Positions 9,229-18,321 of a stretch of DNA of 64,000 nucleotides are shown piece after piece. A model generated the notes under the pieces. It did not search any database and was not told the origin of the DNA. It saw only the letters and a program-made list of their open reading frames with translations. This stretch comes from Algoriphagus resistens (GTDB lineage Bacteria; Bacteroidota; Bacteroidia; Cytophagales; Cyclobacteriaceae): the NCBI RefSeq assembly GCF_001442615.1, contig NZ_LMXN01000004.1, forward strand, positions 419,643-483,642, in the 5' to 3' direction. Positions within the stretch are counted from its first letter, which is position 1, and every line of letters begins with the position of its first letter. A program made the position numbers and the translations under genes.

Positions 9229-9723
9229 TCAATTATTGATCATTGCGGGTAATGCCTCATCTTTATTCCTTAAATCCAGGCCCCCTTCAAAAACGGATTT
9301 TAAGTTAGTCAAATAAAAAGCCCATCCATTTGAGCAGCCTAAGCGAACATACTGTTTTGAATTATCATCAAGTGGGATATTATGATGCCTAAGCGTTACT
9401 ATAACATAACCGTTAAGTTCTTCAAGGTTAACATCCACTAAACACTCGCCCTCAAAAGTGAATTGTATAAAATCTCTCCCATTCACGCTGGTAATTCTAC
9501 CTTTCATTGGCTCGTCATACAAATACCAGTACCAAGCATAGGAAATGTCCTTAGCAACGTTAGCTTTTCGGTCAAATGAGGTGTTCTCTAAACTGTAGAA
9601 ATCGACCTGTTTCAAGAACCATTTTTCCAATTCTTCTGCTTTCGTCCAAGCATCATAAATTTCCGCCAAACTAGCTTTAACTGCTATTCGCTTAGTAAAA
9701 GATGTCCAATCAAAATTTTTCAT
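9229..9723 (-). CDS. SRPBCC / AHSA1-domain protein
   Basis: 164 residues in the START-like helix-grip fold. The signature is FTKRIAVKASLAEIYDAWTKAEELEKWFLKQ at residues 8-38, then beta strands with DEPMKGRITSVNGRDFIQFTFEG, VIVTLRHHNIP and the long C-terminal helix GCSNGWAFYLTNLKSVFEGG. Such proteins bind hydrophobic ligands or act in stress responses; the ligand is unknown. It stands alone, with about 160 bp to the next leftward gene. Confidence 0.85.
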   Translation of the reverse strand: MKNFDWTSFTKRIAVKASLAEIYDAWTKAEELEKWFLKQVDFYSLENTSFDRKANVAKDISYAWYWYLYDEPMKGRITSVNGRDFIQFTFEGECLVDVNLEELNGYVIVTLRHHNIPLDDNSKQYVRLGCSNGWAFYLTNLKSVFEGGLDLRNKDEALPAMINN

Positions 9724-10049
9724 TTTAGTGTTTTTTTTACTTATTAATGACCAAAGAGCAGGCGGGAATTAAAAGCCAATTCCCTGTACGCCGAGGCCAA
9801 GATTTAAGGCAGTGCCTATTTATTTTTTATCCGGTCCATTAGGAAAAGTTGGCTGAAAATAGATTCTCCTATTGCGCCTATACCGTCATTGTTCACATGC
9901 TATGGGTTTCTGCTGAGACTAAGATAATAAATTCCCTTAACCCAATCCTCGCCCAACACAGAGTGTTAAGATTTTCTTAAAATACCATGCTCTTTACCTG
10001 AAGGATTTACGCTTTAATTTTCAACCATTGTGATGGTATCATGATCGCT
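9724..10049. other. Gene-free spacer
   Basis: No supported gene or clear structure. It separates the SRPBCC gene from the end of the metal-regulated exporter operon. Confidence 0.4.
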
Positions 10050-10484
10050 TTATCGGAAAACCATGGCATTCTCCAGTATATAATTGCACTGGTATATATC
10101 CACTGCATTCAGCTTGAGAATGCCCTTGAAAGTAACCACCTGATCCATTGTTAACCTTGGATGATTCTTGCCGAGTTTGAGTTCCACTATGGATTCGGGG
10201 CCGGCTCCTCCACAAAAAAAGCAGGCAGCAAACGGATTGGCTGAAAGTATATACACGTCATTGCCCCTATCTATTTCCAGTACATAACCTTTAATGATCA
10301 CTTCCTTATTTTTCAAGGCCAGAACCGAAGGCCCGAAAGTCGGGAAATAGTAATACGCCTCTACTTCCTCGCTGTACTTGTCCGAAAAGGCCACATCAGA
10401 AAGTATATCCCAATTGATTATCGTCTGCGAGAAAACAGGAGTGGAAATTAGACAGCATACGAAAAGGAATGAAAATCTATGCAT
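10050..10484 (-). CDS. Exported protein with Cys-x2-Cys-Gly-Gly motif, linked to FtsX exporter
   Basis: 144 residues from ATG at 10484, overlapping the FtsX-like gene by 8 nt; an upstream start at 10508 would put residues before the signal peptide. Residues 1-20 are a signal peptide ending VFSQ. The mature part has a small beta-barrel look (EVIIKGYVLEID, VYILSANPFAACFFCGGAGPESIVEL, VVTFKGILKLN), as in DUF3299-like OB-fold proteins. The ACFFCGG site could bind metal. It is the third gene of a Zur-type operon (ABC ATPase, FtsX permease, this protein), so a periplasmic metal-linked partner of the exporter is inferred. Confidence 0.65.
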   Translation of the reverse strand: MHRFSFLFVCCLISTPVFSQTIINWDILSDVAFSDKYSEEVEAYYYFPTFGPSVLALKNKEVIIKGYVLEIDRGNDVYILSANPFAACFFCGGAGPESIVELKLGKNHPRLTMDQVVTFKGILKLNAVDIYQCNYILENAMVFR

Positions 10485-11793
10485 CAGATAAGCTTTTGGA
10501 TAAATCAATTTTAAATACAGTAATGGCGGGGATCAGAGCCGCTAAAAAGCCAATGGACAAAGTGATCAGTAACAGATATCCCTCGTCCTTAAGCAATGCC
10601 ATATCGGAAAACTCATAGCGATAGTCTGATTTCAGTAAAACGGAGATTACACCCAACCCAGCCCTACTTAAAAGCAAGCCCAGCACAAACCCGGAAAAGG
10701 CCACCAGCACCCCTTCCTGAAACACCATTCCGAGCAGCTGCTGCCGCGAAGCACCATAAGTACGAAGAAGAGCCATCTCGAAGGTACGTCCCTTCAGGCT
10801 TAGGTACAGACTGATAAACACACTGATCCCCGAAACCAGTATAACGGTGAAGGCGACCATATTGAGTGTAGTAGTAGCTATCCCCATCAAACTAAAGAGC
10901 TTCAACAATTCATAGTTTGGCAAAGCAGCTTGCATGTTGGTTTTTTCATTGATCATTCTGGGTAACTGCACCATTCCCAGGGGACTTCTGAATTTTACCA
11001 GCATTGCTGTAATCTCACGTCCTTCCTCACGGGGAGCATCATGTGAATGGCCTTCATGATCATCACTATAGGCAGATTTGGAATTCGCCTCCTCAGAATC
11101 ATGGGCATGGTCCTCTTCCATTCGATCTCCATCTGTATGCTCCTCCTGATGGCTTTCTTCGGACTGGTGATTGGAGTGATTGTCATGGATATCCCAAACA
11201 CTCTCAAGCCCGGTCAAAATCAGCTGATCAATGACAGATCCCGAAGGATGAAATATGCCCTTAACCACATAGTACTGATCTTCATGTACATGACCGCCTT
11301 CACTTAAGCCGTGGGAACCCAGAAATGTATCCCCTACTTTCAATCCTGTTTTTTCAGCAACAGCTGCCCCTATGCTTACTTCCAGAGAACTTGCCCACAA
11401 TCTTCCTTCTGCCATTTCCATAGTGTAGATTTCAGGGTATTTATCCGTCGTCCCCACGATACGGAAACTTTCATAACTATCTCCATAAGAAAGCGGAATC
11501 CCATACTCCACCAGTCTGTTTTTCTGAAGAGTTCTGGCCTCCGACAGCCTTATGTTTCCAGTGGGAACATCTACTTGGAATACGGCTGAAAGAATGAGTT
11601 GAAGAGGACTGCCCTTGGCTCCCACCACCATGTCTATGCCGCGGATATTAGTACTCATCTGTGCTTGCAAATGCCTGTCAATGTGCAGCATCAAAGAGAT
11701 GAGCGCTACACCGAGAGACAACAAAATCAAGCTTAATCCAGTCGAAAGAGGCTTCGATACGATATTTTTAATACTTAGATGGAAAATATTCAT
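10477..11793 (-). CDS. FtsX/MacB-type ABC transporter permease with His-rich loop
   Basis: 438 residues. One N-terminal membrane segment (about 20-38), a large extracytoplasmic domain, and three C-terminal membrane segments (about 310-335, 360-385, 405-430) in the FtsX/LolCE/MacB layout. Within the outer domain, residues 203-251 form an insertion with ten His and many Asp/Glu (HDNH, HQEEH, DHAHD, DDHEGHSH), typical of Zn-binding linkers. Its start overlaps the ATPase stop by 4 nt (ATGA), so the two are translationally coupled. The transporter class moves lipoproteins or peptides from the inner membrane; zinc-linked function is inferred from the loop and the operators at 12497-12550. Confidence 0.88.
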   Translation of the reverse strand: MNIFHLSIKNIVSKPLSTGLSLILLSLGVALISLMLHIDRHLQAQMSTNIRGIDMVVGAKGSPLQLILSAVFQVDVPTGNIRLSEARTLQKNRLVEYGIPLSYGDSYESFRIVGTTDKYPEIYTMEMAEGRLWASSLEVSIGAAVAEKTGLKVGDTFLGSHGLSEGGHVHEDQYYVVKGIFHPSGSVIDQLILTGLESVWDIHDNHSNHQSEESHQEEHTDGDRMEEDHAHDSEEANSKSAYSDDHEGHSHDAPREEGREITAMLVKFRSPLGMVQLPRMINEKTNMQAALPNYELLKLFSLMGIATTTLNMVAFTVILVSGISVFISLYLSLKGRTFEMALLRTYGASRQQLLGMVFQEGVLVAFSGFVLGLLLSRAGLGVISVLLKSDYRYEFSDMALLKDEGYLLLITLSIGFLAALIPAITVFKIDLSKSLSDA

Positions 11794-12449
11794 CCGTTAA
11801 TAACTGAAGTCAGGTTTTTCGCAGAAAGAACTATAGAGTGGCTGAACTCAGATTTAAGACGTTGATCGTGTGTGATAATAATAAGGCTCGCATTATTTCG
11901 CTGCGTCTGGGCCTTCAGCAACTCAATGACTTTGATGCAATTTTTATCATCCAATGCCGAGGTAGGTTCATCAGCCAGAATAAATTTGGGTTCATTGATT
12001 ACCGCCATAGCAATACTGGCTCGCTGCTGCTCACCTTGGGAGAGAAGATGTGGGCGAATGTTGATTTTGGAAAGTATTCCAAGCCCCTCCAACACATCTT
12101 TTATTTTCTGGGTGTCCGGTTGCTTCTTACCTACACACCGGATAATTGAGAGGTTTTCTCCCAAGGTGAGTGAATGTATAAAATGAGGGCGTTGAAATAC
12201 TATTCCGATAGTACTGCCCCTAAAGGCATCCAGTTGCTTTCCGTCCAGTCGGGTGATATCTGTATCGCCAATAAAAATCTTTCCTGTTTTAGGCTTCAAA
12301 AGACCTGCGATCAAGTGTAGAAAGGTGGTTTTCCCGATTCCTGATTCCCCCAAAACCAGTAAATTCTGTCCTTCACTTACCTGTAGATCAGGGAATTCAA
12401 AGCAGTTGTACAGGTCATATTCGAATGAAAGCGATTGTATAGTAAGCAT
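11790..12449 (-). CDS. LolD/MacB-type ABC transporter ATPase
   Basis: About 219 residues, start ATG at 12449 (MLTIQSLSFEY); a longer frame to 12488 would begin upstream of the probable transcription start. Walker A GESGIGKTTFLHL near 37-49, signature LSQGEQQRAS near 135, Walker B FILADEPTSALDD near 157 and the switch His (IITHD) near 190. First gene of a leftward operon with the FtsX permease and an exported protein. Its promoter (12471-12501) has its -33 element inside a Zur-like box. Confidence 0.88.
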   Translation of the reverse strand: MLTIQSLSFEYDLYNCFEFPDLQVSEGQNLLVLGESGIGKTTFLHLIAGLLKPKTGKIFIGDTDITRLDGKQLDAFRGSTIGIVFQRPHFIHSLTLGENLSIIRCVGKKQPDTQKIKDVLEGLGILSKINIRPHLLSQGEQQRASIAMAVINEPKFILADEPTSALDDKNCIKVIELLKAQTQRNNASLIIITHDQRLKSEFSHSIVLSAKNLTSVING

Positions 12450-12470
12450 ACCGATGTGTAATGGATGGCT

Positions 12471-12501
12471 CAAACCTATATACTTCAACGCTTATTTGCA
12501 A
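12471..12501 (-). promoter_or_regulatory. Promoter of the LolD/FtsX-like operon
   Basis: On the minus strand, -33 TTG (complement of 12499-12501) and -7 TAGGTTTG (complement of 12471-12478), separated by 20 nt, fit the Bacteroidota sigma-factor consensus TTG/TAnnTTTG. The -33 lies within the box at 12497-12511. Confidence 0.6.
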
Positions 12502-12550
12502 TAATGTTGCATTTAAGTTTGATAATTTTTATGTTTGCAACACTATTGCA
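12497..12550 (+). promoter_or_regulatory. Paired Zur-like operators over the merC-like promoter
   Basis: Two perfect 15-bp palindromes of the form TGCAA-N5-TTGCA: 12497-12511 (centre TAATG) and 12536-12550 (centre CACTA), starts 39 bp apart. The rightward promoter has -33 TTG at 12507-12509 and -7 TATGTTTG at 12530-12537, 20 nt apart, so each box covers one promoter element. The first box also covers the -33 of the leftward promoter. Repression by a Zur-type regulator is inferred from the regulated genes (COG0523, MerC-like, His-rich exporter); the regulator is not in the window. Confidence 0.7.
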
Positions 12551-12560
12551 AAAACAAAGT

Positions 12561-12974
12561 ATGAAAAACACATTCGCAGGAACTCATTTGGATTTTATCG
12601 GCTTTTCGACTTCAATAGCCTGTGCAATCCATTGCGCCTTATTACCATTTTTGATAAGTGCACTCCCTTTTTTAGGATTGGGATTTTTGGACAATCCATG
12701 GATAGAATACAGCATTATTTTGCTCAGCCTTTTTCTGGCGATATACGCGCTGTCACACGGATATCTACGGCATCATAAAAAAAAGCTACCAATACTAATT
12801 GTCAGCTTAGGATTTCTGATCATTGCCTTTGGATTAATCGGGGGTCCTGAGGAGTTGGAATTTATCATTACACCCTTCGGGGCAGTGATGGTGGGGATCG
12901 CCCACTATGTCAACTGGAGCTATATACGAAAATCGGAAACAGAATTCCCAGACTGTAAAAACCATTCCCAGTAA
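12561..12974 (+). CDS. MerC-family membrane protein
   Basis: 137 residues from ATG at 12561. A longer frame from 12465 would read through both operators and is rejected. Four membrane segments are seen (about 14-38, 44-62, 74-92, 98-118). The first contains [10 protein letters not shown], the paired-Cys motif (Cys21, Cys25) of MerC. MerC imports Hg(II) in mercury operons, but no merA, merP or merR is here; instead the gene leads an apparent operon with two COG0523 GTPases, under Zur-like control. A role in uptake or sensing of a thiophilic divalent metal, probably zinc, is inference. Confidence 0.8.
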   Translation: MKNTFAGTHLDFIGFSTSIACAIHCALLPFLISALPFLGLGFLDNPWIEYSIILLSLFLAIYALSHGYLRHHKKKLPILIVSLGFLIIAFGLIGGPEELEFIITPFGAVMVGIAHYVNWSYIRKSETEFPDCKNHSQ

Positions 12975-12975
12975 T

Positions 12976-14169
12976 ATGCAAAACAGAATTCCAGTGACCG
13001 TGCTAAGCGGATTCCTTGGTGCCGGAAAAACAACACTACTCAACCATATCCTCAACAACCGTGAGGGATACAAAGTCGCTGTTATAGTCAATGACATGAG
13101 TGAAGTCAACGTAGATTCAAAGTTGGTTCAGAACGAGATCAAATTCTCCAGAACAGAAGAAAAACTTATTGAGATGTCTAATGGCTGTATCTGCTGTACA
13201 CTTAGAGAAGACCTGATCCAGGAAGTACAGAAGCTCGCCCGTCAGAATAAATTTGACTATTTACTAATAGAGAGTACTGGAATTTCCGAACCTATTCCTG
13301 TAGCACAGACCTTTTCATTTGAAACAGGAGACAGCCTACTGGATCTCCATGAGATCAGCAGGTTGGACACCATGGTTACCGTGGTGGATGCATTCAATTT
13401 CTTTAAGGATTTCAGCTCCCAAGAAACCATTTTGGACAGAAATATGACTGATGATCCGGAAGATGCCAGATCAATTGTAAATCTGCTTACTGATCAGATT
13501 GAGTTCGCCAATGTAATCGTTCTGAACAAAAGTGATTTGGTAGCAGAAGAAAACCTAAAATTATTGGAAGGAATGCTGATCAAGTTGAATCCTGAAGCGA
13601 AGATTATCCGGACTTCTTATGGACAGGTTTCTCCTCAAGAAGTTCTCAATACACATTTGTTTGATTATGACAAAGCCGAGCAGGCCGCAGGTTGGCTCAA
13701 GGAACTCAACAAAGAACATGTCCCTGAAACAGAAGAATATGGTATCAGCAGTTTTGTATTCAGAGACCACAGACCTTTCCATCCCGGTAGGTTCTGGAAA
13801 TTTATCAACCAATCCTGGCCATCAAATATCCTGCGAAGCAAAGGACTGTTTTGGCTGGCGACACGTCCCCATCATGCTTTGCTCTGGAGCCAGGCAGGAG
13901 GTTCATTGAAAGCAGATCTCTTTGGCACGTGGTGGGCTGCCTTTTCTGAAAAAGAAAGACTGCGAAACCCGGGATATGTGGATAATAGGGAATTGATTAT
14001 GGAAAAATGGGACGGTCAATTCGGAGATCGCATGAATGAGTTGGTCTTGATCGGGCAGGATATGGAAAAAGAGTTGCTCATAGAGGAGCTGACTTCATGC
14101 CTGGTCACCGAAAGTGAAGCTAAATATTTTTCCATGACCACCCAGTTTAAAGACGAGTGGCCTATTTAA
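12976..14169 (+). CDS. COG0523-family GTPase, probable zinc metallochaperone
   Basis: 397 residues from ATG at 12976, 1 nt after the MerC-like stop; the longer frame from 12907 lies inside the upstream gene. P-loop [10 protein letters not shown] at 11-20, metal-binding GCICC at 70-74, [10 protein letters not shown] near 103 (G3-like region), and NKSD near 185 for guanine recognition. A CobW C-terminal domain follows (about 265-380; RPFHPGRFW). Such GTPases (ZigA/YeiR/ZNG1 relatives) deliver zinc to client proteins under zinc limitation. Position behind Zur-like operators supports that reading. Confidence 0.88.
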   Translation: MQNRIPVTVLSGFLGAGKTTLLNHILNNREGYKVAVIVNDMSEVNVDSKLVQNEIKFSRTEEKLIEMSNGCICCTLREDLIQEVQKLARQNKFDYLLIESTGISEPIPVAQTFSFETGDSLLDLHEISRLDTMVTVVDAFNFFKDFSSQETILDRNMTDDPEDARSIVNLLTDQIEFANVIVLNKSDLVAEENLKLLEGMLIKLNPEAKIIRTSYGQVSPQEVLNTHLFDYDKAEQAAGWLKELNKEHVPETEEYGISSFVFRDHRPFHPGRFWKFINQSWPSNILRSKGLFWLATRPHHALLWSQAGGSLKADLFGTWWAAFSEKERLRNPGYVDNRELIMEKWDGQFGDRMNELVLIGQDMEKELLIEELTSCLVTESEAKYFSMTTQFKDEWPI

Positions 14170-14178
14170 TCCCTAAGA

Positions 14179-15150
14179 ATGAAGAAATCATCCCGTATTA
14201 ATGTATATCTACTTACCGGTTTTTTGGGGGCGGGCAAAACCACAGTTTTAAACCGCCTCCTTGAAGCAAGGAAAAATAAGAATAACATTATTATTGAGAA
14301 TGAGTTTGGAAAAGTATCGATTGACTCATATCTGGTGGCCACCCGATATGACTCTCTTTTTGAGTTGAACAATGGCTGCATCTGTTGCTCTTTGGATAAG
14401 GAGCTGGTAGATGTACTTGCCTCTATCATCAGCTCAGAGCCCAAGCCGGACAACCTATTTATAGAAGCGTCAGGTGTCGCTGATCCCGGGAGTATTGCCG
14501 CACTTTTTACCCAGAAGGAAGTAGCTCTATACTTTGACTTAAAGTTGGTCATCTGTATAGCGGATGCTTCCTGTCTGGAAGATTGGATCGATGAAGTCCC
14601 GGAAGTAAGCCGTCAAATCGCAGCAGCAGATGTTGTCGTATTGAATAAGAAATCCCTGGTAACGCCAAAATACCTCTTGGAACTGGTAGATCTGCTACTG
14701 AACATCAACACCTTGGCAAGAATAATACCCACCGATCAGGGCCAACTTCCGGTGGATATTTTTACCCAAGAAAGAAGCGAGTGGCACCCAGCCAACACGT
14801 CAGAGTGGTGGGGGAAGGTTTCGGAACATCCATTGAAAAGCCTTACCCTGGACGTAAACCAAGCATTTGACAGAGAAATGCTCCTTAATCAGCTCAAAAT
14901 GGTTCTTTTCCTAAGCTATCACCAGATCTATCGTATCAAGGGGTTAGTTTGGTTCCAGGATGATAAAACTCCATCAATAATCCAGACACATGGAAAACAG
15001 GTGGAGATTTCACATTCTGAAAATAACCCAGCCATTGAATATCCAAATTCACAACTTGTAATCATCGGCAAGGGTCTTCAGCGGAGTGCTCTGGAAAAGC
15101 TGTTCAAGCGGGCGCTGTCTTGGCATACGCTTCCACCATCGACTTTCTAA
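14179..15150 (+). CDS. Second COG0523-family GTPase with altered G4 motif
   Basis: 323 residues, 9 bp after the first COG0523 gene. P-loop [10 protein letters not shown] (13-22), GCICC at 66-70, FIEASGVADPGS near 95. At the guanine-recognition site it has LNKKS where NKxD is expected, so the specificity Asp is missing. The CobW C-terminal domain is present but short (about 210-315). The two GTPases differ clearly and are not a recent duplication. A role as a metallochaperone paralogue with altered nucleotide use is possible. Its 3' end overlaps a TonB-receptor remnant on the other strand. Confidence 0.8.
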   Translation: MKKSSRINVYLLTGFLGAGKTTVLNRLLEARKNKNNIIIENEFGKVSIDSYLVATRYDSLFELNNGCICCSLDKELVDVLASIISSEPKPDNLFIEASGVADPGSIAALFTQKEVALYFDLKLVICIADASCLEDWIDEVPEVSRQIAAADVVVLNKKSLVTPKYLLELVDLLLNINTLARIIPTDQGQLPVDIFTQERSEWHPANTSEWWGKVSEHPLKSLTLDVNQAFDREMLLNQLKMVLFLSYHQIYRIKGLVWFQDDKTPSIIQTHGKQVEISHSENNPAIEYPNSQLVIIGKGLQRSALEKLFKRALSWHTLPPSTF

Positions 15151-15473
15151 ATATCACTACCACTTCGTCCAGAACCGTATCATCATCCTGTAATAATACT
15201 TCTTCTATAAAAGTTTCCCCCAGGATTTCAACTTCTTTGAATTTCATCCCAAGAAATGAAAACATAAGTATGTCTCCCTTCTTGGCTCTGACATGAAATT
15301 CTCCCTTATATCGGCACAGTATCTACATCTGTCCCTTTAACTTCTACTGTCACTCCAGGAAGTGGCTCATATTCTAAATGGGTGACCTTACCATGAACCA
15401 TACCCTCTTGGGCGAAACCCAAACAAGGTAAAAATAACAAAACGCAGATCAGCAATTTCGCATGTATCGACAC
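15134..15473 (-). pseudogene. N-terminal remnant of a TonB-dependent receptor
   Basis: Read leftward from GTG at 15473: a signal peptide (KLLICVLLFLPCLGFAQ), then GMVHGKVTHLEYEPLPGVTV, the start of a carboxypeptidase-regulatory-like domain, ending at TAA. One base out of phase the domain continues: GEFHVRAKKGDILMFSFLGMK, KEVEIL, then VLLQDD..LDEVVVI, the normal lead-in to a SusC-type plug. It then runs into a stop inside the GTPase gene on the other strand. A frameshift and loss of the rest of the receptor leave about 110 codons. It follows the ABC-2 operon and was probably its last gene. Confidence 0.65.
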
Positions 15474-15514
15474 CCTAATCTTAGTTTATTACGAGAAACC
15501 CTTCTGGCTTTTGT

Positions 15515-16861
15515 TTACTTTATGGAATTGGCAAAATAGAAGGCAAAAATGAATACCATTACAGTACAGCAAATCAACGGGAGTAAAAGATTGCCCCATT
15601 CTACAGAAAGGTTCTTTTCTGTAAATTCAGGTTGAAAATCCCTCCAATTCTCATCCAGTGCAGATGCATTGGCAAAAATTTTAGGATAGAAGTGAAGCCT
15701 AAGCCGCTCGTGGAAAGCATTAGTCTTGTCCAAAAAAGCCATGTGATCAGAAGAGCCAGTCCCCGCTATTTCATTAAAGCCTAACTGAATATGCATGGTA
15801 GGAACAAACCAGGAGACACTTTTACTTACCTGCTCGCGTAGCATGAGCTTGTCTCTCATCTTATTACTTTCCTCCCTGGCATCGTCGTCGCCCATTTGCT
15901 GCATGGCGTAGTACCAAAGCCAGGAGAATTCCTCACCTTCAGAATAACCATAGGATTCAAACTGCGGATAATGAGTATAAAAACGCTCCATAGTTTCCCG
16001 TTTATCGGAATCCCACTTTTTATGATATCCATCCCGCTGATCGATCATAGTTTCTAAGGCTTCTGGCACCGGATATTGATTACCCAGGTAGTTGTTTATT
16101 CCTGCAGGCAGAAGAATTGCCAACACCAACCAGACGGATAGAAGTGTCACCGCATTAAAGCTAGAATTCCTTTGAAAGGAAACTACCAAAAAGCATACAG
16201 AAAACCAGAAAGCCAAATAGCAGGTTCCTAAAAGAAAAAAAGCAAAATAAGCGCTGTCAAGCGCAAATCCCAGCACCAATTTCCCTATCCCTAGCAAGAA
16301 CACAAACAGGGCCATCAAAACAATACCTCTTACAGATAGTTTGGTGAGAAGGTACTTTAATTTTGATGTGGATTGGATAGAGACCAGATTCCATGTCCCT
16401 GCTTCTTTTTCCTCAGAGAGGAGATTGAACATGAAAACAATGATCAGCAAGGGCAGCAAGTAGATAATTACAAATCCCAAATCCAGATTACCGGCCTGAA
16501 GGCTTGAAGGATTGACCAAATCCGTATCGTATTTCTGCCCTTCAAGATTCCTGATGGTGACATTCTGTATAGTTGGATTGACATCACTTTGTCCTATAGA
16601 TAGTCCAGCTAATTTGTCTGGCTGGTTGATCAGCGCAAAACGCAAATAATATAGCAGTAATCCCATCTCATCCTGGTGGAATTTAACGTTGCGCTCAATG
16701 TGCTCCTTTTGATATTGAGTTACCTGTTCGGTTGCCCTTTCCTGTCTATCCAGAAATTGCTTCCCTATCAGAATACCTGCAAGTCCAAGCACTACTACTA
16801 GGACCAGGGATAGAATCACAACTTTAGATCGGAAAAACTGCTTAAATATTAACCGGTACAT
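15515..16861 (-). CDS. ABC-2 type permease (DUF3526-like), second subunit
   Basis: 448 residues. One N-terminal membrane segment (about 12-33), an extracytoplasmic loop, then a block of five segments between about 125 and 255 including a conserved EEKEAGTWNLVS cytoplasmic turn, a second large loop, and a final segment near 425-445. This fits the ABC-2/NosY-like permeases with DUF3526 loops. It starts 4 bp after the paralogous permease gene, so the two probably form a heterodimer with the ATPase at 20836. Confidence 0.82.
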   Translation of the reverse strand: MYRLIFKQFFRSKVVILSLVLVVVLGLAGILIGKQFLDRQERATEQVTQYQKEHIERNVKFHQDEMGLLLYYLRFALINQPDKLAGLSIGQSDVNPTIQNVTIRNLEGQKYDTDLVNPSSLQAGNLDLGFVIIYLLPLLIIVFMFNLLSEEKEAGTWNLVSIQSTSKLKYLLTKLSVRGIVLMALFVFLLGIGKLVLGFALDSAYFAFFLLGTCYLAFWFSVCFLVVSFQRNSSFNAVTLLSVWLVLAILLPAGINNYLGNQYPVPEALETMIDQRDGYHKKWDSDKRETMERFYTHYPQFESYGYSEGEEFSWLWYYAMQQMGDDDAREESNKMRDKLMLREQVSKSVSWFVPTMHIQLGFNEIAGTGSSDHMAFLDKTNAFHERLRLHFYPKIFANASALDENWRDFQPEFTEKNLSVEWGNLLLPLICCTVMVFIFAFYFANSIK

Positions 16862-16865
16862 AATT

Positions 16866-18314
16866 TTAAACGGATTTAGCTTTGTGGGAAAGGTAGGTTA
16901 CTCCCCAAACAGCGGTCAAGCACCATAGTACTAATGAAATCAAGGATAGCAATTCATTTTTCAGGGCATTTTCAAATGAAAAAAAGTGATGCTGAAAATC
17001 AGGAATCCCACTCCAGTTCTCCTTACCGATCACATGTGACTTCCCGGCAGATCCCTCACTTTTTTTAGGACTGATATGTTCCATTTGGAGTTCATTCATC
17101 TTTTGCGCCAGCTCATATCTGTATTTTTCGGCCTGATGTTGAAAATCGACATATGAGGCAAAGTCAGTTCCCGACAGGGCCATTGAAAGGTTTTTTACCG
17201 CCATATACGGATTGATTAAAGCTGTTATTTTAGAAAGACTATTCTGTCGCTCATAATTTCTCATCAGTTCATCCAGATGCTTTCTGTATATCATAGAACT
17301 GTTTTTCTCTCCTATTCCCATGACGAATCCGCCATAATTAAAGGGGAGATCTTCTACAGAGGATACTTGATGAGCGTTTAATACAGAGTCCTTCATTGAA
17401 TTGAAATAGGGATCGTCAGGATTATGGCTATCCCCTTTTTGGATCGTCTCCTCTTCTATGAGAGATTCAAATTCCACTTTGGAGGGAGATGGATAAAAAT
17501 AACTTCCCAATGCCTGCGAGGAACGGGGAAGTAAAACCACCAAAAAAAGCCATATCCCCAGCAAGGTAATCAGTGCATTTTTGGATTTTCGGGAGCTGGC
17601 GGAAACTGAGACTGTCACCAGACTAAGAATCATAAAGAACAACGCGTAAATCAGTCCTATGCACAGAAATCTTATCCATACATCCGTAGCGGCTCTCCCC
17701 TCTTGTCCAGTCAAAAAATATAGCATTAAGAGCAGGACAGGAATAAAGCAGAGAACGATCAGCGCCAGTAACCCAAGTGATTTCCCGATTAATATTTCTT
17801 TCCAGCCCGCGCCTTGAACCAAAATTATTTTCAGTGTACCATTTTCCCTATCTGCGGACACAGCAGAAAATCCCAGAAAAAATATGATCAATGGAAACAC
17901 TGTCTGAAGTACCATCGCCATGCTAAGCTCACCAAATCTGAGTAAACCGGTAGAAAGGCTGGCTTCAGAGAAATTGACAGAGTTTTGCTTATGGGCTTCC
18001 AGAAAAACCGCATTTCCGGTAAAACTCTCGATTCCCGAATCAAACATGCTTAACGGGTATTTAAGCCTAAAGGCAAAAGTGCCAAAATGCGCCATTCTAT
18101 GCGGGTGCTTATCAGGATTGGACTCCCAGCTCTCCCGGGCCTTCTGCTGATAATTGCTTCGTATCTCATTTTGCTTTTCATAATATGTCCATCCTGAATA
18201 AGCGCTGAAGCAAAGCAAAAGCGAAATGATGATCATTAATGGATAGACCACTTTACCCCTGAAAGCATTGACCCAAAAATGCCTGGCTATCAATATGATA
18301 TTTTCTCTCTTCAT
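16866..18314 (-). CDS. ABC-2 type permease (DUF3526-like), first subunit
   Basis: 482 residues with the same plan as its neighbour: N-terminal membrane segment (about 22-42), long extracytoplasmic loop, core segments about 125-270 with SADRENGTLKIILVQG (the ABC-2 coupling turn) near 155, second loop, and a C-terminal segment near 455-475. It lies 7 bp after the TonB receptor. The fixed order ATPase, receptor, permease, permease suggests one system spanning both membranes. Confidence 0.82.
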   Translation of the reverse strand: MKRENIILIARHFWVNAFRGKVVYPLMIIISLLLCFSAYSGWTYYEKQNEIRSNYQQKARESWESNPDKHPHRMAHFGTFAFRLKYPLSMFDSGIESFTGNAVFLEAHKQNSVNFSEASLSTGLLRFGELSMAMVLQTVFPLIIFFLGFSAVSADRENGTLKIILVQGAGWKEILIGKSLGLLALIVLCFIPVLLLMLYFLTGQEGRAATDVWIRFLCIGLIYALFFMILSLVTVSVSASSRKSKNALITLLGIWLFLVVLLPRSSQALGSYFYPSPSKVEFESLIEEETIQKGDSHNPDDPYFNSMKDSVLNAHQVSSVEDLPFNYGGFVMGIGEKNSSMIYRKHLDELMRNYERQNSLSKITALINPYMAVKNLSMALSGTDFASYVDFQHQAEKYRYELAQKMNELQMEHISPKKSEGSAGKSHVIGKENWSGIPDFQHHFFSFENALKNELLSLISLVLWCLTAVWGVTYLSHKAKSV

Positions 18315-18321
18315 GTGTTAA

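Noticed and set aside
12465..12560. Longer start of the MerC-like gene
   Set aside because: It would translate through both operators and the promoter; the ATG at 12561 fits family length.
12561..12974. Mercury-resistance operon
   Set aside because: MerC-like protein only; no merR, merA, merT or merP is present, and the context is zinc-type.
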